Assembly (NCBI GenBank): GCA_002392645.1
Contig: DGHL01000049.1
Location: forward strand, 1 to 15,006
DNA length: 15,006 nt
DNA from: Prevotellaceae bacterium UBA3849
GTDB lineage: Bacteria > Bacteroidota > Bacteroidia > Bacteroidales > Bacteroidaceae
Direction: 5' to 3'
Below, piece after piece: positions 1 to 7,401 of this stretch; the first letter of the stretch is position 1, and each line of letters opens with the position of its first letter. The translations under genes were made by a program, and so were the position numbers. The notes below the pieces were generated by a model. That model ran no database searches, was not told where the DNA came from, and saw nothing but the letters and a program-made list of their open reading frames with translations.

Positions 1-9
1 GGGAATTTT

Positions 10-24
10 TAGAACCCACCATAA
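10..24. repeat. Edge motif, left copy (inverted match to 14892-14906)
   Basis: TAGAACCCACCATAA here is the exact reverse complement of TTATGGTGGGTTCTA at 14892-14906. Beyond the 15-bp core, after one mismatch, a further five bases (AAATT) also match, so the similarity runs through about position 4. The orientation is that of the right-hand terminal inverted repeat of an insertion element ending at position 24. No transposase sequence is inside the window, so an IS end is inference only. Confidence 0.45.
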
Positions 25-113
25 GTCAATAAAAAACTTTTTCCACAATAAACGACACTTAGTTGCGTTAATTTTAGATAGAATAAGGATAAAAAACATA
101 TAAAAGGATATTT

Positions 114-2603
114 ATGACAAAACTTTTTATTTCAATCTACAGATATTTCCATAAGCACCAGTGGCAGATGTGGCTGTCTATGGTGGCGCTTTTCGCCGTA
201 ACAGGATTCTTCGCCAGTCAGATACATCTGGAGGAGGACCTCAACAAACTGATGCCGTCGTCAAAGAACCCTGATGGCACAACGAAGATGGCGTTCGCTG
301 ACCTGCGCATCAAGGATAAGACTTTCCTGCTCTTTGAGGCTAATAAGGGTGCTGACACCGATACCCTAACCGCCGTATGCGACGAGTTCGTGGACTCTCT
401 CATGGCTCGCGATAATGCCAAGGACTCCACACTGCGCGTAATAGGCGATATATTCTATAACATTCCTGAGGACCTGATGCTCGACGGCATTGCCTTCATG
501 CAGGAGAACCTGCCTGCATATATCGACACTTCAGCTTACGCTGCCTTCGATACCCTTCTGACGACAGACCACATGCGCAGGCAGATGGTACAGAATGCGG
601 AAGATATGCAGGGAGAGTTCGGCGAGATGTTCCCCGAACTGATACAGAGCGACCCTATCGGTATGCGTAACGTACTGATGCAGCAGATGGCTCCGCTGAT
701 GCAAGCCACCGGCGGCAGTTACAAGACCATCAACGGACATTTCTTCGTGCCAGACTCTACGGTGTGCGTGGCTTTCATATCACCTCAGTTCTCTGCGACA
801 AACACGGGACAGGGCTCTGAGCTCTTCGAGAACCTGAACGAACTCATTGACGCTTTTGCACAGGCACATCCAGGAGTGAAGATAAGCTACCACGGCACTC
901 CTGCCAGCGGCTACTACAACTCTTCTACCATAAAGAACGACCTCACCACCACCATTGCCTGGTCGCTGGTAATAGTACTCATAGTGCTGTTCCTCTGCAT
1001 GCGCAACTGGAACACCATACCTCTGCTCATTCTGCCGGTAGTATTCGGCACTCTCTTCGGACTGTCGCTGATGTATTTCATCAAGGGACAATTCTCTCTG
1101 CTCGCCCTCGGCATCGGTGCCGTGGTGCTCGGCGTTGCCCTGAGTTATGTGCTACACATCATGACGCACTATAAGTACGTTGCCGACCCAGAGCAGGTGC
1201 TGCGCGACGAGACGAAGCCCGTACTGCTGGGCTGCCTCACCACCATAGGCTCTTTCATGGGACTTATATTCATAAAGACCGACCTGCTGCAGGACTTCGG
1301 ACTGTTCGCTGCCTTCGCTATCGTCGGCACGACGGTGTTCGCACTGATATACCTGCCCCACCTGCTGCCGCTTGAGAAGAACCGCGTAAACAAGAAGGCG
1401 TTTGCTTTCATAGACAAGATAAACAACTATCCGTTTGACCAGAAAAAGCCTTTGCTCTACATCATCGGCGCTGTCACCGTAGTCTGCATAGTTGCATACA
1501 TCATTAAAGGTACAGACTTTGACGCTGACATGAGTAACCTCGGATATCTGGCTGATAATACGGAGTACTCTGAGAAGCTGCTGCGCGACAAGACTTACAC
1601 TGAGGACAAGTCGAAATACTTTGCCTCACAGGGCAAGACCATGGAGGAGGCGTTGCAGAACTTCACCCTGCTGTCTGCCAAACTTGACTCCCTGCAGAAG
1701 CTCGGACTAGTAAAAGACTACACACGCACAAACGTCATCTTCGTGCCTGTAGCAGAGCAGCAGAAGCGCATTGACGCATGGCATAGCTACTGGACACCTG
1801 AGCGCCTTGCAAAGGTGCGCAGCCTCATCAGTGCAACGGCATCACAGGCAGGACTGACTGCCGACGGCTTTGCTCCGTTCTTCGACCTCGCCACAGCCGA
1901 GTACACCCCTACCCCACTCTATGAGGCGGACATTATACCACCGGGCTATCAGTCAACGCTGATGGAGCAGACTGCCGCTGGCGACTATCTCTGCTTCACC
2001 TCCGTACGCTGCACCAACGACTCCATACGTGGTAAGGACACCGACTATAACCGCATCTGCGATGCCATAGCCACACAGCCAAACATGCTGGTGCTCGACA
2101 CCTACTACTACACCACCGACGGACTGAACGACCTCAACAACGACTTCAACGTACTTCAGTGGGTGAGCATGGCGTTTGTGTTCGTGGTACTGCTGCTCAG
2201 TTTCCACTTCAACATCAAACACACCATACTGGGCTTTGCCCCTATCTTGCTCTCATGGCTGATAGTATTGGGAGCAATGGCTATCTTCGGCATACGCTTC
2301 AACCTTATCAACATCATCATATCGACATTTATCTTCGGTATCGGCGTGGACTACAGCATCTTCATCATGAACGGACTGATAAGCGACAGTCAGGAGAAAG
2401 GCACCTCAGTACTTGCATACCACAAGACCGCCATCTTCTTCTCAGCCTTCATCCTCATCGTCACCGTGGCATCCATGCTCGTAGCCAACCACCCTGCCAT
2501 CAAGTCAGTGGGCTTCGCCACACTCGTAGGCATGATTTCCGCCGTAGTACTGTCATACGTTGTCCAGCCAGCCATCTTCAGGCTGTGGAACAAGAAACGG
2601 TAA
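114..2603 (+). CDS. MMPL/RND-family exporter (12 TM, predicted lipid or polyene exporter)
   Basis: An inner-membrane transporter of 829 residues with the RND/MMPL duplicated layout. TM1 is at about 19-37, followed by a large periplasmic loop and a block of five helices at about 278-415. The second half repeats this with TM7 at about 445-465, a second periplasmic loop, and five helices at about 682-820. The GIGVDYSIF segment near residue 742 is the conserved motif of the MMPL/HAE group. The start at 114 is supported by an AAAAGGA ribosome-binding-like stretch just upstream and by a hydrophobic segment beginning soon after. Known members export lipids, hydrophobic pigments or drugs using proton motive force. 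The substrate here is unknown. The LolA, thioesterase and FAD-oxidoreductase genes 5 kb away suggest aryl polyene or related lipid export, which is inference. No clear TAnnTTTG promoter is visible in the 113 bases upstream. Confidence 0.88.
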   Translation: MTKLFISIYRYFHKHQWQMWLSMVALFAVTGFFASQIHLEEDLNKLMPSSKNPDGTTKMAFADLRIKDKTFLLFEANKGADTDTLTAVCDEFVDSLMARDNAKDSTLRVIGDIFYNIPEDLMLDGIAFMQENLPAYIDTSAYAAFDTLLTTDHMRRQMVQNAEDMQGEFGEMFPELIQSDPIGMRNVLMQQMAPLMQATGGSYKTINGHFFVPDSTVCVAFISPQFSATNTGQGSELFENLNELIDAFAQAHPGVKISYHGTPASGYYNSSTIKNDLTTTIAWSLVIVLIVLFLCMRNWNTIPLLILPVVFGTLFGLSLMYFIKGQFSLLALGIGAVVLGVALSYVLHIMTHYKYVADPEQVLRDETKPVLLGCLTTIGSFMGLIFIKTDLLQDFGLFAAFAIVGTTVFALIYLPHLLPLEKNRVNKKAFAFIDKINNYPFDQKKPLLYIIGAVTVVCIVAYIIKGTDFDADMSNLGYLADNTEYSEKLLRDKTYTEDKSKYFASQGKTMEEALQNFTLLSAKLDSLQKLGLVKDYTRTNVIFVPVAEQQKRIDAWHSYWTPERLAKVRSLISATASQAGLTADGFAPFFDLATAEYTPTPLYEADIIPPGYQSTLMEQTAAGDYLCFTSVRCTNDSIRGKDTDYNRICDAIATQPNMLVLDTYYYTTDGLNDLNNDFNVLQWVSMAFVFVVLLLSFHFNIKHTILGFAPILLSWLIVLGAMAIFGIRFNLINIIISTFIFGIGVDYSIFIMNGLISDSQEKGTSVLAYHKTAIFFSAFILIVTVASMLVANHPAIKSVGFATLVGMISAVVLSYVVQPAIFRLWNKKR

Positions 2604-2668
2604 TATAAACCCACTCTACTATTTAACTACTGACTACTTAACTACTTCTGAAAATTGAATAACATAAC

Positions 2669-2707
2669 AAAACGACTGCCAGTACCCATATTCTGGCAGT
2701 CGTTTTT
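2669..2707 (+). terminator. Rho-independent terminator after the MMPL exporter
   Basis: AAAACGACTGCCAG (2669-2682) pairs perfectly over 14 bp with CTGGCAGTCGTTTT (2693-2706) around a 10-nt loop and is followed by a T-rich tail. The A-rich left arm means it could also act on the - strand and end the thiamine operon that converges on it. Confidence 0.9.
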
Positions 2708-2726
2708 ATTTCATTTTTAACACCCG

Positions 2727-2781
2727 AATTTTACGCTCAGTAGTAATTTTGCTTAAATAAATTTTACGCTCAGTAGTAATT
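2727..2781. repeat. Two-copy direct repeat, 33-bp period
   Basis: A 22-bp sequence with the core TTTTACGCTCAGTAGTAATT occurs at 2727-2748 and again at 2760-2781 without mismatch. The copies start 33 bp apart and are separated by 11 unrelated bases. They lie between the exporter terminator and the stop codon of the thiamine pyrophosphokinase gene. The function is unknown. It could be a small tandem duplication or a double protein-binding site. Confidence 0.85.
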
Positions 2782-2803
2782 CTACACAAATAACGTGAGT
2801 TCT

Positions 2804-3409
2804 TTAGACATATTTATTTGAATAAGTTCTGAATATCATGTAAAAGCCGTCTGTGCGCATGGTGAAATGATCTGCCAGCGACTCGTTGAGGGTTCCCTGC
2901 CATAGTTCCTGATATGCATAGGAGTTCCATCTCAATCCTTCGGACGTGATGGTTTTACATCCGAAGTTAAATATGCTGACCTGCTGCCCCGGCATTGAGT
3001 CAAATGTTTGTTCTCCCTGTGCAGGAGTGAAATATCCCGAGTCGGTGAACATCGTGCCGTTGATATTCATCTCACGGTAATAGCGCATCAGGAGCGAGAT
3101 GTTACCCAAGGTATGGTCTTCACGTTTCCCTGTGCAACCGACGTATGCAATGTTATGCCAACCCTGTGCCTCGCAATAGCGCGTTGCCTTCGTGAGGTCA
3201 TTATCCTCCTGTTCGTCCACCTGTATCAAACGGTCACGAAACTCGGCAGGCACTGAGTCGCCGTCGCCTATCACTATGTCTGCATTGGGAAAGGCTTTGA
3301 CTGCTCCGTCACAACACACTACCCTCTCTGCCTCGTTCAGCACCTTGAGAGGCGCGGCATGCGTCGGGAACGCGCCATTAGCCAGGATTACAACATCAAA
3401 TGCTTTCAT
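2804..3409 (-). CDS. Thiamine pyrophosphokinase (tnr3/thiN type)
   Basis: A cytoplasmic enzyme that converts thiamine and ATP to thiamine diphosphate and AMP. At 201 residues it has normal family length. Catalytic-domain motifs are clear: DGA at 34-36, IGDGDS at 47-52, DNDLTKA at 69-75 and GKREDHTLGN at 94-103. These acidic motifs bind Mg-ATP and substrate in this family. The remaining C-terminal part, about 130-195, corresponds to the beta-rich thiamine-binding domain. The start codon overlaps the stop of the upstream permease gene by ATGA, which indicates translational coupling. It is the last gene of the receptor-permease-kinase operon, which fits trapping imported thiamine as the diphosphate. 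Confidence 0.93.
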   Translation of the reverse strand: MKAFDVVILANGAFPTHAAPLKVLNEAERVVCCDGAVKAFPNADIVIGDGDSVPAEFRDRLIQVDEQEDNDLTKATRYCEAQGWHNIAYVGCTGKREDHTLGNISLLMRYYREMNINGTMFTDSGYFTPAQGEQTFDSMPGQQVSIFNFGCKTITSEGLRWNSYAYQELWQGTLNESLADHFTMRTDGFYMIFRTYSNKYV

Positions 3410-3984
3410 ATCTCGATATGTTTAGCCATCTTCTTCCACTTAAAGTAGCCCGCAATGGCAATGATGACATAGAGTGCGTAGAGTCCTGCCTTAAAAGGTA
3501 TGCCCTTATTAATATAAAGGTATGCACACACCACATCAACGACAATCCAGAACAGCCACTGCTCTACGAATTTGCGTGCCAAAGCCCACAGTCCCACGAA
3601 TGAGAGTGCATTGGTAAAGGCATCCAGCAAGGGCACGGTGGAGTTGGTCCAGGTAATGAGCACATAGTATGTCACACCCCATGCCAAAAAGAAACCTACG
3701 ATGGCAGGCATATAATATCTGCCAGGCATGTGGATGATGGGAATCTCCCGATGGTCTTTCCTTGTCTTCTTGTATTTCCAGAACAGGAAACCATAGATGG
3801 CAGCCATGGTATAATAGCATGCCATACCCGCATCGCCATACAGTCCGTGGGTGTAGTAGAGCCAGATGTCGAGTGCCGGCATCACGATACCCACCAGCCA
3901 CAGCCATATACTGGCACGATACTCAAGCCATATATATATGAGCCCGAGAACGGTCGTCAATATGTCTAACCAGTCGAAAGTCAT
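3406..3984 (-). CDS. pnuT: PnuC-family permease, probable thiamine transporter (PnuT)
   Basis: An inner-membrane protein of 192 residues made almost entirely of hydrophobic helices, matching the small seven-helix PnuC family. Family-like features are the E...WLWLVGI segment near residues 21-33, LYGDAGMACYY near 48-58, and the ALSFVGLWALARKFVEQWLFW stretch in the second half, followed by VVCAYLYINKG. PnuC proteins carry nicotinamide riboside, while the PnuT branch carries thiamine. The choice of thiamine rests on context: the next gene overlaps it and encodes thiamine pyrophosphokinase, and the gene before it encodes a TonB-dependent receptor. Only three bases separate its start from the receptor stop codon. 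Nicotinamide riboside remains an alternative. The family is sure and the substrate likely. Confidence 0.85.
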   Translation of the reverse strand: MTFDWLDILTTVLGLIYIWLEYRASIWLWLVGIVMPALDIWLYYTHGLYGDAGMACYYTMAAIYGFLFWKYKKTRKDHREIPIIHMPGRYYMPAIVGFFLAWGVTYYVLITWTNSTVPLLDAFTNALSFVGLWALARKFVEQWLFWIVVDVVCAYLYINKGIPFKAGLYALYVIIAIAGYFKWKKMAKHIEI

Positions 3985-3987
3985 AAA

Positions 3988-6288
3988 TCAGAAATTAACC
4001 GACAGATGTGCCATCATGTTGAAGGGAGCTGAAGGGGCGAAACCTACAGCATACATATCACGATAGTATCCACTGCTGCCTTGTCCATTGTAAGCCACCA
4101 CCCTGCCGTCTTCCTGCTTGTAGGCTGGGGCTGCCCATCCGTTGTTGTCATACTTGGCAGAGAAGATATTGTAGAGCATCAGCCCCACCGTAGCCTCCTT
4201 CATACCAGTCTTAGGCAGTGTGAATGTATATGACAGGTCGATATTCGTTGTGAAGTGCCTCTTCAGCAACATCGTGTCCCAGGTCTTATTTCCGCTGCCG
4301 TCTATGCCTTCTATCTCTGCAAAGCCCGTATTTGTAAGATACTGGTCACTAACATACTGGCTCTGTATGCTACCCTTCACGCCTTTATAAGTAAACGTAA
4401 GGACGTTGTTGAAGATAAAACTTGGCGAGAAGGCCAAAGGCTGGTCGCCCAACGACACCTTCGTTGTCTGGTCGTCAAGTGTAACCTTGATGTCTTTCAC
4501 ACGGTTTCTCGACAACGTGGCATTGGCATCCCAACGGAACCAGTCCACTGGTTTCCATGCAGCCTCCAGTTCCATGCCCACACGATAGCTCTTGTCCAGG
4601 TTCTTTGTCAACGGCTCGCCGATGGCATTGAGTTCTCCTGTCAGCACCAGCTGATCCTTGTAGTCCATCCAATAGAAGATGGCACCGGCAGTAAATCTTT
4701 CGCTCTGGTACTTATATCCCAGTTCCAGGTCGCCCAGTCGCTCTGCCTTTGCAACGACATTCTCATCACCGGGATTGGCTATCTGCTGCATGAAGTTATT
4801 GCGCACAGGTTCCTTATGACCTATGCCATACGACAGGAACATCTTATGGTTGCGGTTGATATCGTAGTTCAGTCCGAACTTCGGGTTAAAGAAATCATAT
4901 TTATTGTCAATGACATATCGCCCGTCAGTATTATAGCCGTAGCCTACGGTGGGGTCCTGCAACTTATAGCCCACATGACGATATTGCATATCGACGAATG
5001 CCGACAGTCCCTTCATAAATTCGTAAGACACCTTACCATATACATTGAAATCTGTCTTGCGACTGTGGTTATGGTAATACTCAAAGTCAGGGCGCATGGC
5101 AGCCTCCGGAACCGTCGTGGCTGCGCCGGGCTTAGTCCATACGATGCGTCCGAACTGGTCACCCAGATAGCAGTTCCATCCTCCACCGACGATAGCCTGC
5201 AGGTCGTGCTTGTTGTCATAGGTCAGCGAGGCCACCGTTCCGAAGAAGTCGTTGTCCATCTTCTGCTGGTCTGCCAGGTCGTTACAATAATCAGGGTCGG
5301 TGCTCAATCCGTACGATGCCCACGGTGCCTGATAGTTATACTGTTGGTAATAGCCTTCTCCCTTCGTATAGTGCAAGCCCACGTTCAGGTTCAGCATATC
5401 GGTAAAGCGCTGGTTCCACAGCAACTGGTAGTTCTGCTGGTGGTAGTTGTCCGTCTGGTCATCGTAATAGCGTACGTTACCATTCTCGTCATAGTATTCG
5501 CCACATGAGTTGTAGGTACGTCCGAAGAGACTCTGCTCATATTTCGACGTGTAGTTCCATGCATGGTAAGTCTTCTCCACGCCATTCCATGTAATGAATT
5601 TCACCATCGTATTGTCGGCGAAGTAGCCTGCCTGCAGGAAATAAGAGTTCAGCTTCGTCGAGGCACGGTCTATATAGCCCTTCGAACCGATGTTCGACAA
5701 CCTGCCTTGTATGCCCCAGTGACCGCCTAACAAACCCGTACCGAAACGCAGTGTCTCCTTATGGCTATAGTATGAGCCGCCACTCAGGTCAATGCCCACG
5801 AACGGTTTGACGCCGATGTTCTCTGTCAGCATATTGATAGTAGCGCCGAAAGCACCGGCACCATTCGTTGACGTACCCACGCCACGCTGTATCTGCATAG
5901 ACTGTACGCTGGAGGCAAAGTCACCCATGTTTACCCAGAAGAGCTGAGCGCTCTCCGCATCATTCATCGGAATACCGTTGGCAGTGATGTTGATGCGGCT
6001 CGGGTCGGTACCACGCACACGTAGCGAGGTATAGCCTATGCCGTTACCAGCATCAGAGGTCATGGTTACCGAAGGCGTCAGCGACAGCAGGTAAGGCACG
6101 TCCTGACCAAAGTTAACAGCCTTCAGCTGTGCCTTGTTCATGTCGGTGTAAGCCACAGGTGTCTTCTTTGAGGCACGTATTGACATCACCTGTACATCCT
6201 GTAATTCTACGCTTTTCAGCGTATCAGTATCTGCCGCCTGCATTGTCATCGCAGTAGCCAGCAGAGCTAATAAAGATATTTTTTTCAT
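3988..6288 (-). CDS. TonB-dependent outer-membrane receptor (probable thiamine receptor)
   Basis: An outer-membrane beta-barrel receptor that would take up a substrate using TonB energy. I place the start at 6288 (766 residues) because MKKISLLALLATAMTMQA is then a standard signal peptide cleaved near A18/D20. A longer reading from 6324 puts a charged, interrupted stretch before it. A plug domain follows at about 30-150, with GYTSLRVRGTDPSRINITANG and an RGVGTS...GAFGATINML segment typical of plugs. The rest is aromatic-rich barrel strands ending in the C-terminal phenylalanine expected of outer-membrane proteins. It lacks the N-terminal carboxypeptidase-regulatory domain and has no SusD partner, so it is not a glycan (SusC) system. 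Its fixed position ahead of the PnuC-type permease and thiamine pyrophosphokinase suggests thiamine or a related vitamin, by inference. Confidence 0.88.
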   Translation of the reverse strand: MKKISLLALLATAMTMQAADTDTLKSVELQDVQVMSIRASKKTPVAYTDMNKAQLKAVNFGQDVPYLLSLTPSVTMTSDAGNGIGYTSLRVRGTDPSRINITANGIPMNDAESAQLFWVNMGDFASSVQSMQIQRGVGTSTNGAGAFGATINMLTENIGVKPFVGIDLSGGSYYSHKETLRFGTGLLGGHWGIQGRLSNIGSKGYIDRASTKLNSYFLQAGYFADNTMVKFITWNGVEKTYHAWNYTSKYEQSLFGRTYNSCGEYYDENGNVRYYDDQTDNYHQQNYQLLWNQRFTDMLNLNVGLHYTKGEGYYQQYNYQAPWASYGLSTDPDYCNDLADQQKMDNDFFGTVASLTYDNKHDLQAIVGGGWNCYLGDQFGRIVWTKPGAATTVPEAAMRPDFEYYHNHSRKTDFNVYGKVSYEFMKGLSAFVDMQYRHVGYKLQDPTVGYGYNTDGRYVIDNKYDFFNPKFGLNYDINRNHKMFLSYGIGHKEPVRNNFMQQIANPGDENVVAKAERLGDLELGYKYQSERFTAGAIFYWMDYKDQLVLTGELNAIGEPLTKNLDKSYRVGMELEAAWKPVDWFRWDANATLSRNRVKDIKVTLDDQTTKVSLGDQPLAFSPSFIFNNVLTFTYKGVKGSIQSQYVSDQYLTNTGFAEIEGIDGSGNKTWDTMLLKRHFTTNIDLSYTFTLPKTGMKEATVGLMLYNIFSAKYDNNGWAAPAYKQEDGRVVAYNGQGSSGYYRDMYAVGFAPSAPFNMMAHLSVNF

Positions 6289-6349
6289 CCGTAACAAACG
6301 ATTTATCATTAAAAGGAATACCAACCCTTTTAATGGTTAAAACCTAATG

Positions 6350-6357
6350 CAAAAGTA
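6350..6357 (-). promoter_or_regulatory. Candidate -7 box for the receptor operon
   Basis: On the - strand this reads TACTTTTG, a match to the Bacteroidetes -7 consensus TAnnTTTG. It would start transcription about 55 nt before the chosen receptor start. No good TTG is found 19-20 bases upstream, so the operon might also be read through from the FKBP gene, which ends 10 bases further upstream. Confidence 0.4.
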
Positions 6358-6366
6358 ACTCTGATA

Positions 6367-6765
6367 TTACGCAATGCCCACCAGTTCCACTTCAAAGATA
6401 AGTGTTGAGCCACCAGGTATGCCAGGCTGAGAGAATTTCCCGTACCCCATCTCGGCAGGAATATATATTTCCCATTTGTCGCCTATATGCATCTGTTGCA
6501 TGGCTATCACCCATCCCTCTATCAAGTCGCACAACCTACACGCCAGAGGCACACCGCCCCTGCTGCTGTCAAACACCTTTCCGTTTATGGTCTTTCCTGT
6601 ATAATGGGCAGTGATGATGCTTCTCAGTGCAGGCTGCGGACTATCGGCATTGCCCTCTGCCAGCACCTTGTAAAAAACACCTTTCGGGAGAGCCTTAACG
6701 CCCTCCTCCTTCAACTTTGCCTCAAGCCATTCCTTGTTTGCCTGTATATATTCCCGTTTACTCAT
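6367..6765 (-). CDS. Cytoplasmic FKBP-type peptidyl-prolyl isomerase
   Basis: A 132-residue protein that would catalyse proline cis-trans isomerisation and assist folding. The N-terminal 45 residues are a charged helical lead without a signal peptide, so it should be cytoplasmic. The FKBP domain runs from about 48 to 131. It has VFDSS at 64-68, LIEGWVIAMQ at 81-90, GDKWEIYIP at 95-103, GYG at 107-109 and GGSTLIFEVELVGI at the end. These match the aromatic and aspartate positions that line the FKBP pocket. Many Bacteroidota FKBPs are periplasmic, so absence of a signal peptide is notable. It lies upstream of the receptor operon on the same strand and may share transcripts with it, though no functional link is evident. 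Confidence 0.92.
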   Translation of the reverse strand: MSKREYIQANKEWLEAKLKEEGVKALPKGVFYKVLAEGNADSPQPALRSIITAHYTGKTINGKVFDSSRGGVPLACRLCDLIEGWVIAMQQMHIGDKWEIYIPAEMGYGKFSQPGIPGGSTLIFEVELVGIA

Positions 6766-6785
6766 ATCGTTTATTAATTACCTTG

Positions 6786-6793
6786 CAAAGGTA
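6786..6793 (-). promoter_or_regulatory. Candidate -7 box for the FKBP gene
   Basis: The - strand reads TACCTTTG, matching TAnnTTTG, 21 bases before the FKBP start codon. No TTG is found at the usual distance upstream. The surrounding 14 bases (6785-6798) recur in inverted orientation at 6905-6918. Confidence 0.5.
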
Positions 6794-6909
6794 CTCATTT
6801 TTATCGAGAATAAAAACATCTATTTGGTGTTTCGCGCGTAATTTTAGTGAAATTCATCTAAAAACGCAATTATTGGAAAGAAAAGTAGCGATAATTGAGG
6901 ATTTATGAG

Positions 6910-6917
6910 TACCTTTG
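6910..6917 (+). promoter_or_regulatory. Candidate divergent -7 box
   Basis: TACCTTTG on the + strand matches the Bacteroidetes -7 box and lies in a 14-base sequence (ATGAGTACCTTTGC, 6905-6918) that is repeated inverted at the FKBP promoter. There is no TTG at 19-21 bases upstream. The only gene it could serve is the short reading frame at 6936. Confidence 0.3.
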
Positions 6918-6935
6918 CCAATAAAAGAAAATGAT

Positions 6936-7022
6936 ATGAACAAGTTTCCTACATCATATGAGATATTTGGATTGGACAGCTTAGGAGAAGAAGCAAGTGA
7001 ATCTTTGAAAACGGAACAATAG
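6936..7022 (+). CDS. Possible 28-residue small protein or leader peptide
   Basis: ATG at 6936 opens a frame of 28 codons ending in TAG at 7020-7022. The product begins MNKFPTSYEIFGLDSLGEE and is acidic with no membrane segment. It sits 18 bases after a TACCTTTG box, but no clear ribosome-binding site is seen. I recognise no family. It could equally be a chance frame or the remnant of a longer gene. Confidence 0.2.
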   Translation: MNKFPTSYEIFGLDSLGEEASESLKTEQ

Positions 7023-7037
7023 ATTCTTTAGGATTTC

Positions 7038-7052
7038 TGCTCCAAAGGAGCA
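7038..7052. other. Short perfect hairpin
   Basis: TGCTCC and GGAGCA pair over 6 bp around AAA. It lies 15 bases after the stop of the possible small frame. No T-run follows, so it is not a typical terminator. Confidence 0.35.
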
Positions 7053-7223
7053 CGGGGCAAATATAGTCATTTTGCCATTATTTTTACCATTTTCCTTACA
7101 CTTTGATTTTTGCGCCCTCAATTTCCTTGCGATAAAATTCATCGACGGGAAATTATTTTGAAAATCGGACGAAATTCCAACACTCGTAACTTACTGATAA
7201 TCAACAATGGGATTTTTCCTGAA

Positions 7224-7351
7224 TTGTAAAAGCTATCAAACTACCTTGTAAAAGCATAGCTTTTACACTATAAAAGCTATCAAATTTACCTTGTAAAAGC
7301 ATAGCTTTTACACTATAAAAGCTATCAAATTACATCGCAAAAGCTATCAAA
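7224..7351. repeat. Tandem array of AAAAGCTATCAAA units
   Basis: AAAAGCTATCAAA occurs four times, at 7228-7240, 7272-7284, 7317-7329 and 7339-7351, with spacings of 44, 45 and 22 bases, so the basic period is about 22. Two 45-base units (from 7246 and from 7291) additionally carry a near-palindrome in which TGTAAAAGC and GCTTTTACA flank ATA. The array can therefore form several alternative hairpins. Function is unknown. Confidence 0.85.
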
Positions 7352-7356
7352 TTACG

Positions 7357-7401
7357 TTGTCCGAGTGGGTAAAATACGCCGAATTTTACCCACTCGGACA
7401 A
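7357..7401. repeat. Perfect 19-bp inverted repeat with a third half-copy
   Basis: TTGTCCGAGTGGGTAAAAT at 7357-7375 and its exact reverse complement at 7383-7401 are separated by seven bases (ACGCCGA). A degraded extra right arm, TTTTACCCACTTGGGCA, follows at about 7406-7422. There is no T-tract after the stem, so it is not an ordinary terminator. A 19-bp perfect stem is long for a random intergenic sequence and suggests a protein-binding, recombination or RNA-processing site. Confidence 0.85.

Noticed and set aside
2159..2608. A 149-codon frame overlapping the end of the MMPL gene in another frame
   Set aside because: The in-frame MMPL protein has conserved helices across this region. The alternative product is rich in His, Arg and Gln and looks like a shadow.
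2623..2646. Two copies of TTAACTACT at 15-base spacing after the MMPL stop
   Set aside because: Nine bases in AT-rich sequence is too short to be distinguished from chance.
4255..5508. A 417-codon frame opposite the TonB-dependent receptor
   Set aside because: It lies wholly antisense to a receptor with clear plug and barrel features. The product has no domain logic and is a codon-bias shadow.
6289..6324. N-terminal extension of the TonB-dependent receptor by 12 residues
   Set aside because: The ATG at 6288 opens a standard signal peptide. The extension would interrupt it with charged residues.
7224..7351. CRISPR array
   Set aside because: The repeats are short with no unique spacers of constant length, and no cas genes are nearby.
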